Notes: generated from the letters alone by a model not told the origin. DNA of 64,000 nt from Mycobacterium sp. PSTR-4-N (GCF_022348085.1 NZ_JAKRFN010000015.1:79117-143116); one strand, 5' to 3'; numbered from the stretch's first letter, positions 25,783-35,887 are shown. Program-made: numbers and translations.

Positions 25783-26484
25783 TCAGTCGTCGGCGGCGAC
25801 CGCGGAGGCCGCCTCGTCGATGATCGCCCGCATCGCGTTCTCGGCGGCGTCGGAGTCGCGCAGGCGGACCGCACGGGCCACCTCGTCGTGCAACGCGATG
25901 GCCGCCGGGTTGGGTGTCGCGGGCATCATGCCGTGATGGGTGCGCCCGGCGAGCACCTCGGCGACGACGTCGTAGAGGGCGCGGAACATCTCGTTACCGC
26001 TGGCCTCCAGCAGGGTTCGATGAAAGACCTTGTCGGCCAACAGGTATGACTCGAGATCACCGGAGCGTCCGTGTACGACCATGTCGGAGACCGCGGCGGC
26101 CATGATGCGGCACTGGTGCGGATCGGCGCGCTGCGCGGCCAGCGCGGCGGCTGCCGGCTCGAAGCCGCGCCGCAGTTCGGACAGCGAGGTGAGCTGCCTC
26201 GCGCGATCGTCGGAGTCGAGGCGCCACCGGATCAGTCGGGGATCGAAGACGTTCCAGGTCGCGGCCGGTTGGATCGTGATGCCCACGCGGCGCCGTGAGG
26301 CGACCATGCCCATGGACTCGAGAACGCGGATGGCCTCGCGGGCGACGCTGCGTGACACCCGGTACCGCACGCACACGCCGTCGAGGGTCAACACGTCGCC
26401 CGGAGCATGTGTGCCGGCCACGATCGCCGTCCCCAAGGCGCTCAGCACGCTGCCGTGCAGGGCTGCGGACGGCGTCTCGGTCAC
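25783..26484 (-). CDS. GntR/FadR family regulator of gluconate genes
   Basis: 233 aa. N-terminal winged helix (LDGVCVRYRVSRSVAREAIRVLESMGMV) and a C-terminal FCD ligand domain (SELRRGFEPAAAALAA ... HDEVARAVRLRDSDAAENAM). It is divergent from gntK-gntP, with a perfect palindrome in the shared intergenic region, so it probably represses gluconate use and responds to gluconate or a phosphorylated product. GTG start at 26484. Confidence 0.88.
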   Translation of the reverse strand: MTETPSAALHGSVLSALGTAIVAGTHAPGDVLTLDGVCVRYRVSRSVAREAIRVLESMGMVASRRRVGITIQPAATWNVFDPRLIRWRLDSDDRARQLTSLSELRRGFEPAAAALAAQRADPHQCRIMAAAVSDMVVHGRSGDLESYLLADKVFHRTLLEASGNEMFRALYDVVAEVLAGRTHHGMMPATPNPAAIALHDEVARAVRLRDSDAAENAMRAIIDEAASAVAADD

Positions 26485-26555
26485 GCAATCATCCTGTCAT
26501 ACGCTGGGCTGATGTCGATTAAGCAGATGCAAATCCGTGATTGTCTTGCAATCGT

Positions 26556-26571
26556 ATGCCTATTGAGGCAT
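26556..26571. promoter_or_regulatory. Probable GntR-type operator
   Basis: ATGCCT ATTG AGGCAT is a perfect 6-bp inverted repeat with a 4-bp centre, 38 bp before gntK, in the divergent region between gntK and its GntR/FadR-type regulator. Position and form fit an operator. Confidence 0.6.
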
Positions 26572-26609
26572 TGTGTGTGACGGCAGGCACAGCAGGGTAG
26601 GAGGATCAG

Positions 26610-27122
26610 GTGGCGTCACCCGTCGTGGTCATGGGCGTATCGGGCTCGGGTAAATCGACTGTCGGTGCCGCTCTGGCACAACGGTTGCGGGTGCCGTTCG
26701 CAGACGCAGACGACTTCCATCCCGCCGAGAACATCGCGAAGATGACCGCGGGTCATCCCCTCGACGACGATGACCGGCATCCCTGGCTCGAGGCCATCGG
26801 CGTCTGGCTGGCGCAGCGCTGCGAGAGCGGTGGCGTGATGAGTTGCTCGGCGCTCAAGCGCAGCTACCGCGATCAACTGCGCACCCATTGCCCCGATGTG
26901 CAGTTCCTCCATCTCAGCGGTACCCCGGACGTCATCGCCCGCAGGCAGGCGAGCCGGCCGGGCCACTTCATGCCGGCCTCACTTCTGGCCTCGCAGTTCG
27001 CGACGCTCGAGCCGCTGGACGCCGACGAGCCGGGCACCACCATCGACGTCGATCAGAGCATCGACGCGATCATCGACACCTACTGCACCACAACATCTTC
27101 GGCGATCGAACAGGAGAAGTGA
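26610..27122 (+). CDS. gntK: Gluconokinase
   Basis: 170 aa, small GntK-type kinase that phosphorylates D-gluconate to 6-phosphogluconate. Walker A GVSGSGKST, DADDFHPAENIAKM, SCSALKRSYRDQLR and the GHFMPASLLASQFATLE stretch are all diagnostic. GTG start with AGGAGG upstream. Its TGA overlaps the gntP ATG, so kinase and permease are coupled. Confidence 0.95.
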   Translation: MASPVVVMGVSGSGKSTVGAALAQRLRVPFADADDFHPAENIAKMTAGHPLDDDDRHPWLEAIGVWLAQRCESGGVMSCSALKRSYRDQLRTHCPDVQFLHLSGTPDVIARRQASRPGHFMPASLLASQFATLEPLDADEPGTTIDVDQSIDAIIDTYCTTTSSAIEQEK

Positions 27123-28603
27123 TGGACTCGTCAATGCTCACCGTCCTCGCGGCGGACACAGAGCTACCCGAACCGGTGGCATCGGGCTGGCAACTGGTGC
27201 TGGCCGCGCTGGCCGGTATCGCGCTGATCGTCGTGCTGATCACCGTGGCGAAGCTGCACCCGTTCCTCGCGCTGATCTTCGGCGCGCTGACGGTCGGCAT
27301 CGTGGCGGGGGAGAACGTCGGCGACGTGCTCGACTCCTTCTCCGACGGCTTCGGCAGCACCGCCGCAGGCGTCGGCATCCTGATCGCCCTGGGCGCGATG
27401 TTCGCCAAACTGCTGGCCGATTCCGGGGGCGCCGACGAGATCGTGGACACGATCGTGGGGCGGTCCTCGCCCCGGGCGCTACCATGGGCGATGGCGCTGG
27501 TGGGTGCGATCATCGGGCTCCCGATGTTCTTCGAGATCGGCCTGGTGCTGTTGATGCCTGTCATCTACCTCGTCGCCAAGCGTTCAGGGCAGTCCCTGAT
27601 CACCATCGGAATCCCCGCTCTGGCAGGTCTTTCGGCGATGCACGGGCTCGTGCCCCCGCACCCCGGCCCGCTCACGGCGATCGATCTGCTCGGCGCCGAT
27701 CTGGGTGTCACGCTGGCTCTCGGCGTCGCCGTCGCGATCCCCACCGTCATCGTCGCGGGTCCCCTGTTCGGCAAGCTGGCCGGACGCTGGGTCGTCATCG
27801 ACATCCCCGACCGGTTCGACAGCGACACCGGCGCGCGGCGGCGCGACAGTACAGTTTCCGACGCCGATTCCGGCGGCGCGCTACCCACCTCGGGGGGCAG
27901 TTCGCTGGCCACCCAGACCGTCGACCAGCGGTCCCGGCCGCGGTTCGGGATCACGCTGTTCAGCGTGCTGCTTCCGGTGGCGCTGATGATGGGTAAGTCG
28001 CTGGCCGACATCTTCATCGACGACGACGCGAACCTGATCCGCCAGACGTTCGACATCCTGGGTCGTCCGCTCGTGGCCCTGTTGATCGCCGTCATCGTCG
28101 GCATCTTCACGCTGGGTCGGGGAGCAGGGATGACGCGCGATCAGATCGTCACGTGTGTCGAGTCCTCGTTGCCGCCGGTCGCCGGGATCATCCTGATCGT
28201 CGCCGCCGGCGGCGGCTTCAAGCAGGTGCTCGTCGACAGCGGCATCGGCACTCTGCTCGCCGACTGGGCGCGCGGCGCCAACATGTCGGTCATCCTGCTG
28301 GCCTGGGTGATCGCCGTGCTGATCCGGTTGGCCACCGGTTCTGCGACCGTTGCCACCATCACGGCGTCGTCGCTGATGCTCGGCCTGGTGGATGGCCTGA
28401 GCACCGGCGAGGTGTCGCTGGTGGTGCTCGCCGTGGGTGCCGGGTCGCTGTTCTTCTCCCATGTCAACGACGCCGGCTTCTGGCTCATCAAGGAGTTCTT
28501 CGGGATGAGCGTCGGGCAGACCATCAAGAGCTGGTCGGTGATGGAGACGGTGCTGTCGGTGACGGGCCTCATCCTGGTACTGCTGCTGGGGATCGTCATC
28601 TGA
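27122..28603 (+). CDS. gntP: GntP family gluconate permease
   Basis: 493 aa, about twelve to fourteen membrane segments. Diagnostic stretches: ALIFGALTVGIVAGENV, FEIGLVLLMPVIYLVAKR, GLSAMHGLVPPHPGPL and VNDAGFWLIKEFFGMS. Imports D-gluconate or a related sugar acid for GntK. ATG 27122 overlaps the gntK stop; the longer frame lies inside gntK. Convergent with the RDD gene. Confidence 0.93.
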   Translation: MDSSMLTVLAADTELPEPVASGWQLVLAALAGIALIVVLITVAKLHPFLALIFGALTVGIVAGENVGDVLDSFSDGFGSTAAGVGILIALGAMFAKLLADSGGADEIVDTIVGRSSPRALPWAMALVGAIIGLPMFFEIGLVLLMPVIYLVAKRSGQSLITIGIPALAGLSAMHGLVPPHPGPLTAIDLLGADLGVTLALGVAVAIPTVIVAGPLFGKLAGRWVVIDIPDRFDSDTGARRRDSTVSDADSGGALPTSGGSSLATQTVDQRSRPRFGITLFSVLLPVALMMGKSLADIFIDDDANLIRQTFDILGRPLVALLIAVIVGIFTLGRGAGMTRDQIVTCVESSLPPVAGIILIVAAGGGFKQVLVDSGIGTLLADWARGANMSVILLAWVIAVLIRLATGSATVATITASSLMLGLVDGLSTGEVSLVVLAVGAGSLFFSHVNDAGFWLIKEFFGMSVGQTIKSWSVMETVLSVTGLILVLLLGIVI

Positions 28604-28618
28604 TCCCCGGCGGGGGCC

Positions 28619-29110
28619 TCAGGCCTTCTGCACCTGGGTCCCGCCGGCGAGCTCGTCGTGCTTGCCCTGCTTGGTGGGGCTGCCGTTGATCGTCACCGCG
28701 ATGACGACGATCGCCACCACACCGAGTAGGCCGCCGATGAACGGGATGATCGGGAGCAGCGTCCACGAGTTACGGATCGCCGACTGCGTAGCGGTCGGTT
28801 TGGGCGCCCCGCCGGGGCCGCGCACGCTGAGCCCGAGCAACTTCTTGCCCGGGGTCCAGCCCTGGGTCACCTCGAACGCCACGTAGTAGATGAAGCTCAT
28901 CGCGCCGGTGAAGAGCCCGGTGATCCAGATGTTCGACGACGCGCCGATCGCGAAAACGATGATGCTGCCCACGATGCCGACGATCAGGCCGTCGATCAAT
29001 CGGGCCGCGAAGCGCACTCCGAGGCCACCGGGCTGGCCGCCGCCGCCGGGCGGCGGATAGGACCCCGGGTAGCCGTACTGGCCGGATTGCGGGGGATAGT
29101 CGCTGGTCAT
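28619..29110 (-). CDS. RDD family membrane protein
   Basis: 163 aa. A 30-residue Gly/Pro/Tyr-rich cytoplasmic leader (SGQYGYPGSYPPPGGGGQPG) is followed by an RDD domain with three hydrophobic segments; RFAARLIDGLIVG carries the Arg-Asp motif and TPGKKLLGLSVRG the conserved loop. Common in mycobacteria, function not established. ATG at 29110 with GGAGCTCC upstream. Confidence 0.85.
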   Translation of the reverse strand: MTSDYPPQSGQYGYPGSYPPPGGGGQPGGLGVRFAARLIDGLIVGIVGSIIVFAIGASSNIWITGLFTGAMSFIYYVAFEVTQGWTPGKKLLGLSVRGPGGAPKPTATQSAIRNSWTLLPIIPFIGGLLGVVAIVVIAVTINGSPTKQGKHDELAGGTQVQKA

Positions 29111-29163
29111 CGGAGGAGCTCCTTCTCACGGCGGCTGGCTGCGAGCCCACCGTACCCAGCAGT

Positions 29164-29194
29164 CAGCCCCCGCGAAAGGGCTTCGCGGGGGCTG
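29164..29194 (-). terminator. Strong hairpin downstream of the DoxX gene
   Basis: A perfect 13-bp stem (CAGCCCCCGCGAA / TTCGCGGGGGCTG) with a 5-base loop, 16 bp past the stop of the DoxX gene and before the RDD gene. No U-run follows, as usual for mycobacterial terminators. Confidence 0.65.
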
Positions 29195-29210
29195 GCGCTC
29201 GGATGTGGGG

Positions 29211-30107
29211 TCAGCGCAGCTGCTTGCGGCGCTTCTTGACTTCGGAGCTTGCGGTGTCGGCCAGTTCTGCGGCCCGCCCACGCGCGATGTCCGCGGAGCG
29301 CTGGGCCCGTTCGCGAGCGGCGTCCGCGAGATCCGGCGCGCGGTCACGGGCGGCGTCGGCGATCTCTTCACCGCGTTGCCGGGCCAGCACCGCCCACTCA
29401 CCACCGCGTTCGCGCGCGACGTCGGCCAGCTCGCCGCCACGTTCGCGAGCCACCTCGGCGAGCTCACCGCCGCGCTCCCGCGCGACCTCCGCCAGCTCTC
29501 CGCCGCGTTCCCGGGCGATGTGCGCGAGTTCGCGCCCGCGCTCCGCGCCCACATGCAGACCGTGTCCCACCTTGTCGGCGAACTCGCTGTCGGCCAGCGA
29601 GCCGCCCGCGGCTGCGCCGACCGGGAGTGCCGCGGTGACGGCCTCGGCGGCCTTGCGTGCCGCGCGACGGCCGCGCCAGCCCAGCGACGGCTTCCCCTCG
29701 GTGTCGACCGCGGCGATGATGAGGCCGCCGATGAGGCTGATGTCGGTCACGAACGCGCGCCGCTCGTCGGCCTTGCGCGCAGGATCGGTCTGGTTCCAGA
29801 AATTGTGTCCGCTCAGGGATCCCGGCACGACGGTCAGCGCCAGCGCCGCCGACGCGAACCGCGGAAGCTTGCCGGTCGCCAGCAGCAGGCCGCCGCCGAT
29901 CTGGACGGCCGCGTTGATCCGAGCCACCGTCTCGGCGTCCGACGGCAGATTGGTGCTGACCGGATCGGGCAGCTTGCTGAGCCCGTCAAGCGTGTTCTGG
30001 GTGGACTGGGCTGCGGGTTTCGGGCTCCGCAGGGCCTCGATCCCGCGAGAGATGAACACGGCGGACAGCATGGGGCGCGCGACGCGACGGATCAACATGG
30101 GGGACAT
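29211..30107 (-). CDS. DoxX family protein with 11-residue-repeat C-terminal tail
   Basis: 298 aa. Residues 1-140 are a DoxX-type membrane domain (MLIRRVARPMLSAVFISRG, INAAVQIGGGLLLATGKLPR, SLSGHNFWNQTDP). Residues 184-282 form nine consecutive 11-residue repeats, for example AEVARERGGEL (206-216 and 217-227), ADVARERGGEW and ADAARDRAPDL. Such hendecads predict one long amphipathic helix or right-handed coiled coil. The tail ends in a basic cluster KKRRKQLR. ATG at 30107 is chosen because DoxX similarity starts there; the frame upstream overlaps xylB. Divergent from xylB by 61 bp. Confidence 0.85.
   Translation of the reverse strand: MSPMLIRRVARPMLSAVFISRGIEALRSPKPAAQSTQNTLDGLSKLPDPVSTNLPSDAETVARINAAVQIGGGLLLATGKLPRFASAALALTVVPGSLSGHNFWNQTDPARKADERRAFVTDISLIGGLIIAAVDTEGKPSLGWRGRRAARKAAEAVTAALPVGAAAGGSLADSEFADKVGHGLHVGAERGRELAHIARERGGELAEVARERGGELAEVARERGGELADVARERGGEWAVLARQRGEEIADAARDRAPDLADAARERAQRSADIARGRAAELADTASSEVKKRRKQLR
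29262..29558 (-). repeat. Nine 33-bp coding repeats
   Basis: In-frame 33-bp units, most conserved around codons for AEVARERGGEL, encoding residues 184-282 of the DoxX-type protein. The best copies are nearly identical at DNA level, suggesting expansion by slippage or unequal recombination. Confidence 0.85.
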
Positions 30108-30155
30108 GTTCCCACGCGGTTCGGCGACCAAACCCGACCGGGCGTCCCGTCGGGG

Positions 30156-30168
30156 TAGCTTCGCAGGC
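30156..30168 (+). promoter_or_regulatory. Predicted leaderless promoter of xylB
   Basis: TAGCTT, seven bases, then the GTG at 30169. Supports that start codon. Confidence 0.45.
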
Positions 30169-31563
30169 GTGCCACTCGTCGCGGGAATCGACTCCTCCAC
30201 CCAGTCGTGCAAAGTACTGATCTGTGATGCCGAGACCGGCCGGACCGTGCGGTCGGCGGCCAGTCCCCACCCGGGCGGCACCGAGGTGGCGCCGGCGCAC
30301 TGGTGGCAAGCGCTGCAGGCGAGCATCGACGAGCTGGGCGGTATCGACGACGTCGCTGCGGTCTCGGTGGGCGCGCAGCAGCACGGCATGGTGTGCCTCG
30401 ACGACACCGGCGACGTGGTCCGGGACGCGTTGCTGTGGAACGACACCCGCTCGGCCGGCGCGGCGGCCGACCTGGTCGACGAACTCGGTGGTCCCGACGA
30501 GTGGGCGAGCCGCACAGGTGTCGTGCCGGTCGCGGCCATCACCGCCACCAAGTTGCGGTGGCTGGCCGACCACGAACCGGCGCACGCCGATGCCACCGCT
30601 GCGGTCTGCCTGCCCCATGATTGGTTGACCTGGCGGCTGTCCGGTTCCTCGGACCTCGGCGAGCTGACCACGGATCGCAGCGACGCCAGCGGCACCGGAT
30701 ACTTCTCGGCGGCCACGGATTCCTACGACGCCGAGTTGCTCGAGTTGGCGCTGCGGGGGCGTCATCCGGCCCTGCCGACCGTCGTCGCCCCCGCCGGTTC
30801 GGCGTTGCAGACCGCCCACGGCGCGCTGCTGGGTGCCGGAGCCGGCGACAACGCCGCGGCGGCGCTCGGCCTTGGTGCCGGACCGGGCGACTGTGTGGTG
30901 TCTCTGGGTACCTCCGGCGTGGTCAGCGCGGTCGGTGCGACGGCGCCCCACGACCCCGAGGGCATCGTCGCGGGATTCGCCGATGCAACGGGTCGGCAAC
31001 TGCCCCTCGTCTGCACGCTGAACGGAGCGCCCGTGCTCGCCGCGGTGGCTCGCATGCTCGGTGTCGACTTCGACGAGTTCGACCGGCTCGCGCTCAGCGC
31101 CGCGGTCGGCGCCGAGGGCTTGACGCTGGTGCCGTACCTGGACGGGGAGCGCTCACCCAACCTGCCCGACGCCGCCGGCGCTTTGCACGGAATCACCACG
31201 CGAAACTTCACCGCCGCCAACATCGCCCGCGCCTCTGTCGAGGGTCTGCTGGCCTCCATGGCGTACTGCATCGACAAGATCCGGGCACACGGCGTCGCGG
31301 TCGACCGCATCATCTTGATCGGTGGCGGAGCCCGCTCCGCGGCGGTCAGGCAGGTGGCGCCGGCGGTTCTCGGGGCGCCCGTCCATGTCCCGGCGCCTGC
31401 CGAGTACGTCGCGATCGGCGCCGCGCGGCAGGCGGCCTGGTCGCTCGCGGGCGGAGAGAATCCGCCGCAGTGGTCCCTGGCGGACACCACCGTGCACGAG
31501 GCGGATCCCACGCCGGAGGTGCTCGATCGCTATCGAACGGCCGAGCGGCTGACATTGCGCTGA
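30169..31563 (+). CDS. xylB: Xylulokinase-like FGGY kinase
   Basis: 464 aa. N-terminal ATP-binding strand AGIDSSTQSCKVLI, AQQHGMVCLDDTG, LLWNDTRSA and the catalytic Asp in GAGAGDNAAAALG are XylB hallmarks; LIGGGARSAAVRQ is the C-terminal adenosine motif. It phosphorylates D-xylulose or a near relative. GTG 30169 is preceded by a leaderless-type -10; the upstream frame has no family similarity. No xylose isomerase lies nearby. Convergent with the LysR gene (3 bp apart). Confidence 0.88.
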   Translation: MPLVAGIDSSTQSCKVLICDAETGRTVRSAASPHPGGTEVAPAHWWQALQASIDELGGIDDVAAVSVGAQQHGMVCLDDTGDVVRDALLWNDTRSAGAAADLVDELGGPDEWASRTGVVPVAAITATKLRWLADHEPAHADATAAVCLPHDWLTWRLSGSSDLGELTTDRSDASGTGYFSAATDSYDAELLELALRGRHPALPTVVAPAGSALQTAHGALLGAGAGDNAAAALGLGAGPGDCVVSLGTSGVVSAVGATAPHDPEGIVAGFADATGRQLPLVCTLNGAPVLAAVARMLGVDFDEFDRLALSAAVGAEGLTLVPYLDGERSPNLPDAAGALHGITTRNFTAANIARASVEGLLASMAYCIDKIRAHGVAVDRIILIGGGARSAAVRQVAPAVLGAPVHVPAPAEYVAIGAARQAAWSLAGGENPPQWSLADTTVHEADPTPEVLDRYRTAERLTLR

Positions 31564-31566
31564 CGC

Positions 31567-32493
31567 TCAGGTGGGCCGCGCGGCCTCCGGGCGCGGCCAC
31601 ATCGGTCGCGGCAGCGCCGCACCCGGCGGCGGTCGCACCGCGTCCAGCACCGCCCGCAGCGGCGGCCAGTCGGCGCGGCCGACCCTGGTGACGGCGTAGG
31701 CGGTGAGCACCACGTCGGGATCGGTCAGGGGCAGTACGGTGACTCCCGCGGCGGTGGGCCGCTCGATCGGCAACAGTCCCACCCCGTAGCCGGCGGTGAT
31801 GAGTTCCTCGACGAGGTCGAGGCTGTCGATCTGGTGGGCGATGCGCGGGGTGAAGCCGGACAGAGACGCCAGCGTGCGCACCGCATCCTCGTCGGCGGTG
31901 TTGCGGGAGTTGACGATCCACGCATGGTCGGCGTAGTCACGCAGCGCGGGCATGTTGCGGGAGGTGTCGGTCGGCACCCCGAGGCCCCACCGGATGGACC
32001 AGAGCGGCACCGCTTCCAGCAGCGCTCCCGGGGAGGCCGGGGCCAGGTTGTAGTCATAGGTCAGTGCCAGATCCAGATCGTCGGCGGTCAACAGCCGAAA
32101 CGCTTCCACGGGCTCGTACTCGCTGATGATGAAGTCCACCTGCGGCATGCGCTCGCGCAAGTGCGCGGCGATCGGGAGCAGCGAGACCCGGATGCCGGTG
32201 GCGAACCCGCCGACGCGGACGGTGCCGGCCGGATCGGCATCGGCGTCGAGGTCCAGGAGTGCCCGGTCCACCGCGGCGAGGATGGTCACCGCATGATCGG
32301 CCAGTCGGCGGCCCGCCGGGGTCAGACGCACCCGTCGGCCCTGCGGCTCGATCAGCTGCGCCCCCGTTTCCCGGCTGAGCGCGGCGATCTGCGCAGACAC
32401 CGTCGACGTGGTGAGGTGGTACTCGTCTGCCACGGCCCGCATCGAACCGAGGCGCGACAGCGCGAGCAGAAGCTGCAGTCGGCGGAAGTCCAC
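31567..32493 (-). CDS. LysR family transcriptional regulator
   Basis: 308 aa. N-terminal winged HTH (FRRLQLLLALSRLGSMRAVA, LTTSTVSAQIAALSRETG) and a substrate-binding domain (VRVGGFATGIRVSLLPIAAHL onward, ending around GYGVGLLPIERP). GTG at 32493. It lies between two sugar kinase genes, convergent with xylB and divergent from the FGGY kinase with only 35 bp between, so it most likely controls the FGGY kinase gene. Confidence 0.9.
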   Translation of the reverse strand: MDFRRLQLLLALSRLGSMRAVADEYHLTTSTVSAQIAALSRETGAQLIEPQGRRVRLTPAGRRLADHAVTILAAVDRALLDLDADADPAGTVRVGGFATGIRVSLLPIAAHLRERMPQVDFIISEYEPVEAFRLLTADDLDLALTYDYNLAPASPGALLEAVPLWSIRWGLGVPTDTSRNMPALRDYADHAWIVNSRNTADEDAVRTLASLSGFTPRIAHQIDSLDLVEELITAGYGVGLLPIERPTAAGVTVLPLTDPDVVLTAYAVTRVGRADWPPLRAVLDAVRPPPGAALPRPMWPRPEAARPT

Positions 32494-32516
32494 GCCGGTG
32501 ATTGTCCTCTCCCACG

Positions 32517-32528
32517 TAGGGTTGGCTC
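32517..32528 (+). promoter_or_regulatory. Predicted leaderless promoter of the FGGY kinase gene
   Basis: TAGGGT, six bases, then GTG at 32529, in the 35-bp gap to the divergent LysR gene. Confidence 0.5.
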
Positions 32529-34013
32529 GTGGACACGCTGCTCGGCATCGACATGGGAACCGGAAGCACCAAGGGAGTTCTCGTCGACAGCTCGGGCACC
32601 GTGCTCGCCACCGAGACCATCAGCCACGGCATGGATCTTCCGCGGCCGGGGTGGGCCGAAGTCGACGCCGAGAAGGTGTGGTGGCACGAGGTGTGCGCCA
32701 TCAGCACCGCGCTGATGACCCGCCAACCCGCGGGCGCGACGCTGGCCGGTGTGTGCGTCAGCGGGGTCGGACCGTGCCTGGTGCTCTGCGATGCCGATTT
32801 GCGCCCGCTGCGACCGGCCATCCTGTACGGCATCGACACCCGCGCGCACGCCGAAATCAAGTCTCTCACAGCGGAATTAGGTGAGGCGAAGATCCTCGAA
32901 CGGGCCGGGACGCTGCTGTCCAGTCAAGCCGTCGGCCCCAAGATCGAATGGGTGCGCCACCACGAACCGCGCGTGTTCGACGCCGCGGCCGGCTGGTACG
33001 GCTCCAACTCCTACATCGCAGCGAAGCTCACCGGGGAGTACGTGATGGACCACCACACCGCGAGCCAGTGCGACCCGCTCTACGCCACCCGGGATTTCGA
33101 CTGGAACCGGGAATGGGCCGAGCGCATCTGCGGACCGCTCCCGCTGCCGTCGCTGGTGTGGCCGAGCGACGTTGTCGGACAGGTGAGCGCCGCGGCCGCC
33201 CGCGAGACCGGTCTGCCGGTGGGGGTTCCCGTCGCCGCGGGCACCGTCGACGCGTACTCAGAGGCCTTCTCGGTCGGGGTGCGCCGCCCCGGCGATCAGA
33301 TGCTGATGTACGGGTCGACGATGTTCCTCGTCCAGGTCATCGACGAGTATCACAGCGATCCCGCGCTGTGGACCACCGCGGGCGTCGACCCGCGCACGCT
33401 GGCACTCGCGGCAGGCACCTCGACTGCGGGCACGCTGATCAACTGGCTGCAATCGGTCACGGGCAAGCCATCTTTCGAGCAACTGACGGCCGAGGCGATG
33501 GCCGTACCCGCGGGCAGTGAAGGCCTGTTGATGCTGCCGTACCTGGCCGGAGAGCGCACTCCGGTGTTCGATCCGAACGCCCGTGGCGTGCTCGCCGGAC
33601 TCACTCTGCGCCACGGGCGCGGACACATGTTCCGGGCGGCCTACGAGGGCATCGCGTTCGGCATCCGGCAGATACTCGACCGGTTCGACGACGCACACGA
33701 GGCCAGCCGCACCGTCGCGGTGGGGGGCGGGCTGAAGAGCCCGGTGTGGGCGCAGGCGATCAGCGATGTCACCGGCCGCTCGCAGCTGGTACCCGAGCAG
33801 GCCATCGGAGCCAGCTACGGCGACGCACTGCTGGCCGGCATCGGCGTGGGGCTCGTTCCCCCCGACACCGACTGGGCCACCATCGAGCGCGAGATCACGC
33901 CCGATCCGCGCAACCAGGCCCGCTACGAGGAGCTCTTCGCCACCTGGGCGCAGCTGTATCCCGCCACGCGGCAGCAGGTGCACCGGCTCGCCGCAGACGC
34001 CGACGCCGGCTGA
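32529..34013 (+). CDS. FGGY-family carbohydrate kinase
   Basis: 494 aa. LLGIDMGTGSTKGVLVDSSG is the ATP-binding start, GSNSYIAAKLTGEYVMDHH and VAAGTVDAYSEAFSVG (catalytic Asp) and TVAVGGGLKSPVWAQ complete the family set. Substrate is not readable from sequence; neighbours suggest a pentulose, tetrulose or polyol product. GTG 32529 follows a leaderless-type -10. Divergent from LysR and convergent with the SDR gene. Confidence 0.88.
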   Translation: MDTLLGIDMGTGSTKGVLVDSSGTVLATETISHGMDLPRPGWAEVDAEKVWWHEVCAISTALMTRQPAGATLAGVCVSGVGPCLVLCDADLRPLRPAILYGIDTRAHAEIKSLTAELGEAKILERAGTLLSSQAVGPKIEWVRHHEPRVFDAAAGWYGSNSYIAAKLTGEYVMDHHTASQCDPLYATRDFDWNREWAERICGPLPLPSLVWPSDVVGQVSAAAARETGLPVGVPVAAGTVDAYSEAFSVGVRRPGDQMLMYGSTMFLVQVIDEYHSDPALWTTAGVDPRTLALAAGTSTAGTLINWLQSVTGKPSFEQLTAEAMAVPAGSEGLLMLPYLAGERTPVFDPNARGVLAGLTLRHGRGHMFRAAYEGIAFGIRQILDRFDDAHEASRTVAVGGGLKSPVWAQAISDVTGRSQLVPEQAIGASYGDALLAGIGVGLVPPDTDWATIEREITPDPRNQARYEELFATWAQLYPATRQQVHRLAADADAG

Positions 34014-34019
34014 GCCGCG

Positions 34020-34807
<788 letters not shown>

Positions 34808-34811
<4 letters not shown>

Positions 34812-35887
34812 GAAACCTCCTGTGCTACGTCTCCATCGGTGGGGTCATCGGCGGGGGCATCGATGGGGGCACTGGTGGCCGCGAGCAGCGCCTCGGCGGT
34901 CCCGGGATCGGTGACCAGGCGGTTGAAGTAGCCACCGCGGGCGCCGGCGGTGATGGAGTCGACCTTGTCTTTGCCGATCGCCACCGCAATGGTGACCGGG
35001 ATGTGGCGAAGGGTCTCCAATTCCAGCGCGATGAGCCGTTCCGCACCGTCGAAGTCGACGGGTGCGCCGTTGCGGTCGTAGAACCGCGAGCAGACGTCGC
35101 CGACGGCGGCGCGCAGCGACGACGAGCCGGTGGGCACGAACTGGGGGATGTCGGAGCGGGTCAGCGGCGGGGCGCCGACACCCATCAGTGCGCACCGGGC
35201 GTGCGGCCACTGGTGCACCACGCGTTGGATGCTCGGATCCTCGAGCAGGGAGTCGTAGAGCGCGGGCCCGGGGAGTGCGGGTGCGAACAGGTAATTGGCG
35301 CGCCCGCCGACGCGGTTGGCGACCAGCCGGGTGATCTCGTTGGTCTGGTACCACTCGTACGGTTGGTCGTTGCCGCCGACCGTGGGCGTCACCACCACGC
35401 CGGGCAGCGAGGTGAGCTCGTGCTGGGCCAACTCGTAGACCGTGCGGCCGGACGACACCAACAGCACGTCGCCCGGCAGCAAACCCGCTTCGGAAAGCGC
35501 CCGAGCCGTCGCCGGCGCGAGCTCCCGGCCCATGATGTCGACCACGCTGCGGCCCGGACCGGGCGCGGGCAGGGGCGGGGACAGGTAGACGCTGTTCAGA
35601 TTCAGCGCACGGGCCACCCGATCGGCGAGCTCGGTGGGCGGGGCGTCGGCTGGTGCCACCACCTCGATACGGACGATGCCCTGGCGTTTCGCCTCGGCGA
35701 GAAGCCTGCTCACGGTCGCTCGGCTGGTACCCAGCTTCTCGGCGATCTCCGCCTGCGTGGCCTCGTCCTCGTAGTAGAGCCGCGCCGCGGTGTAGAGCAG
35801 CGTGGCCGGGAAATGGCTGCTCTCGGCCTCGGGCGCGCCACCATCCGACTTCGCCGACGAGGTGGCGGGCGCGGACGGCCTGGGCAT
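34808..35887 (-). CDS. SorC/DeoR-type sugar-binding transcriptional regulator
   Basis: 359 aa. HTH near residue 40-65 (YYEDEATQAEIAEKLGTSRATVSRLLAEAKRQG) and a C-terminal sugar-phosphate-binding domain (for example LLVSSGRTVYELAQ, LMGVGAPPLTRSDIPQFV, VAIGKDKVDSI). ATG at 35887; the frame upstream runs into the dehydrogenase gene. Coupled to the SDR gene and divergent from the polyol operon, with a palindromic operator in the gap, so it likely represses the transport/catabolic operon. Confidence 0.9.

Noticed and set aside
29262..29558. 33-bp repeats considered as a CRISPR array
   Set aside because: The repeats are contiguous without unique spacers, in frame, and encode a clear 11-residue protein repeat.
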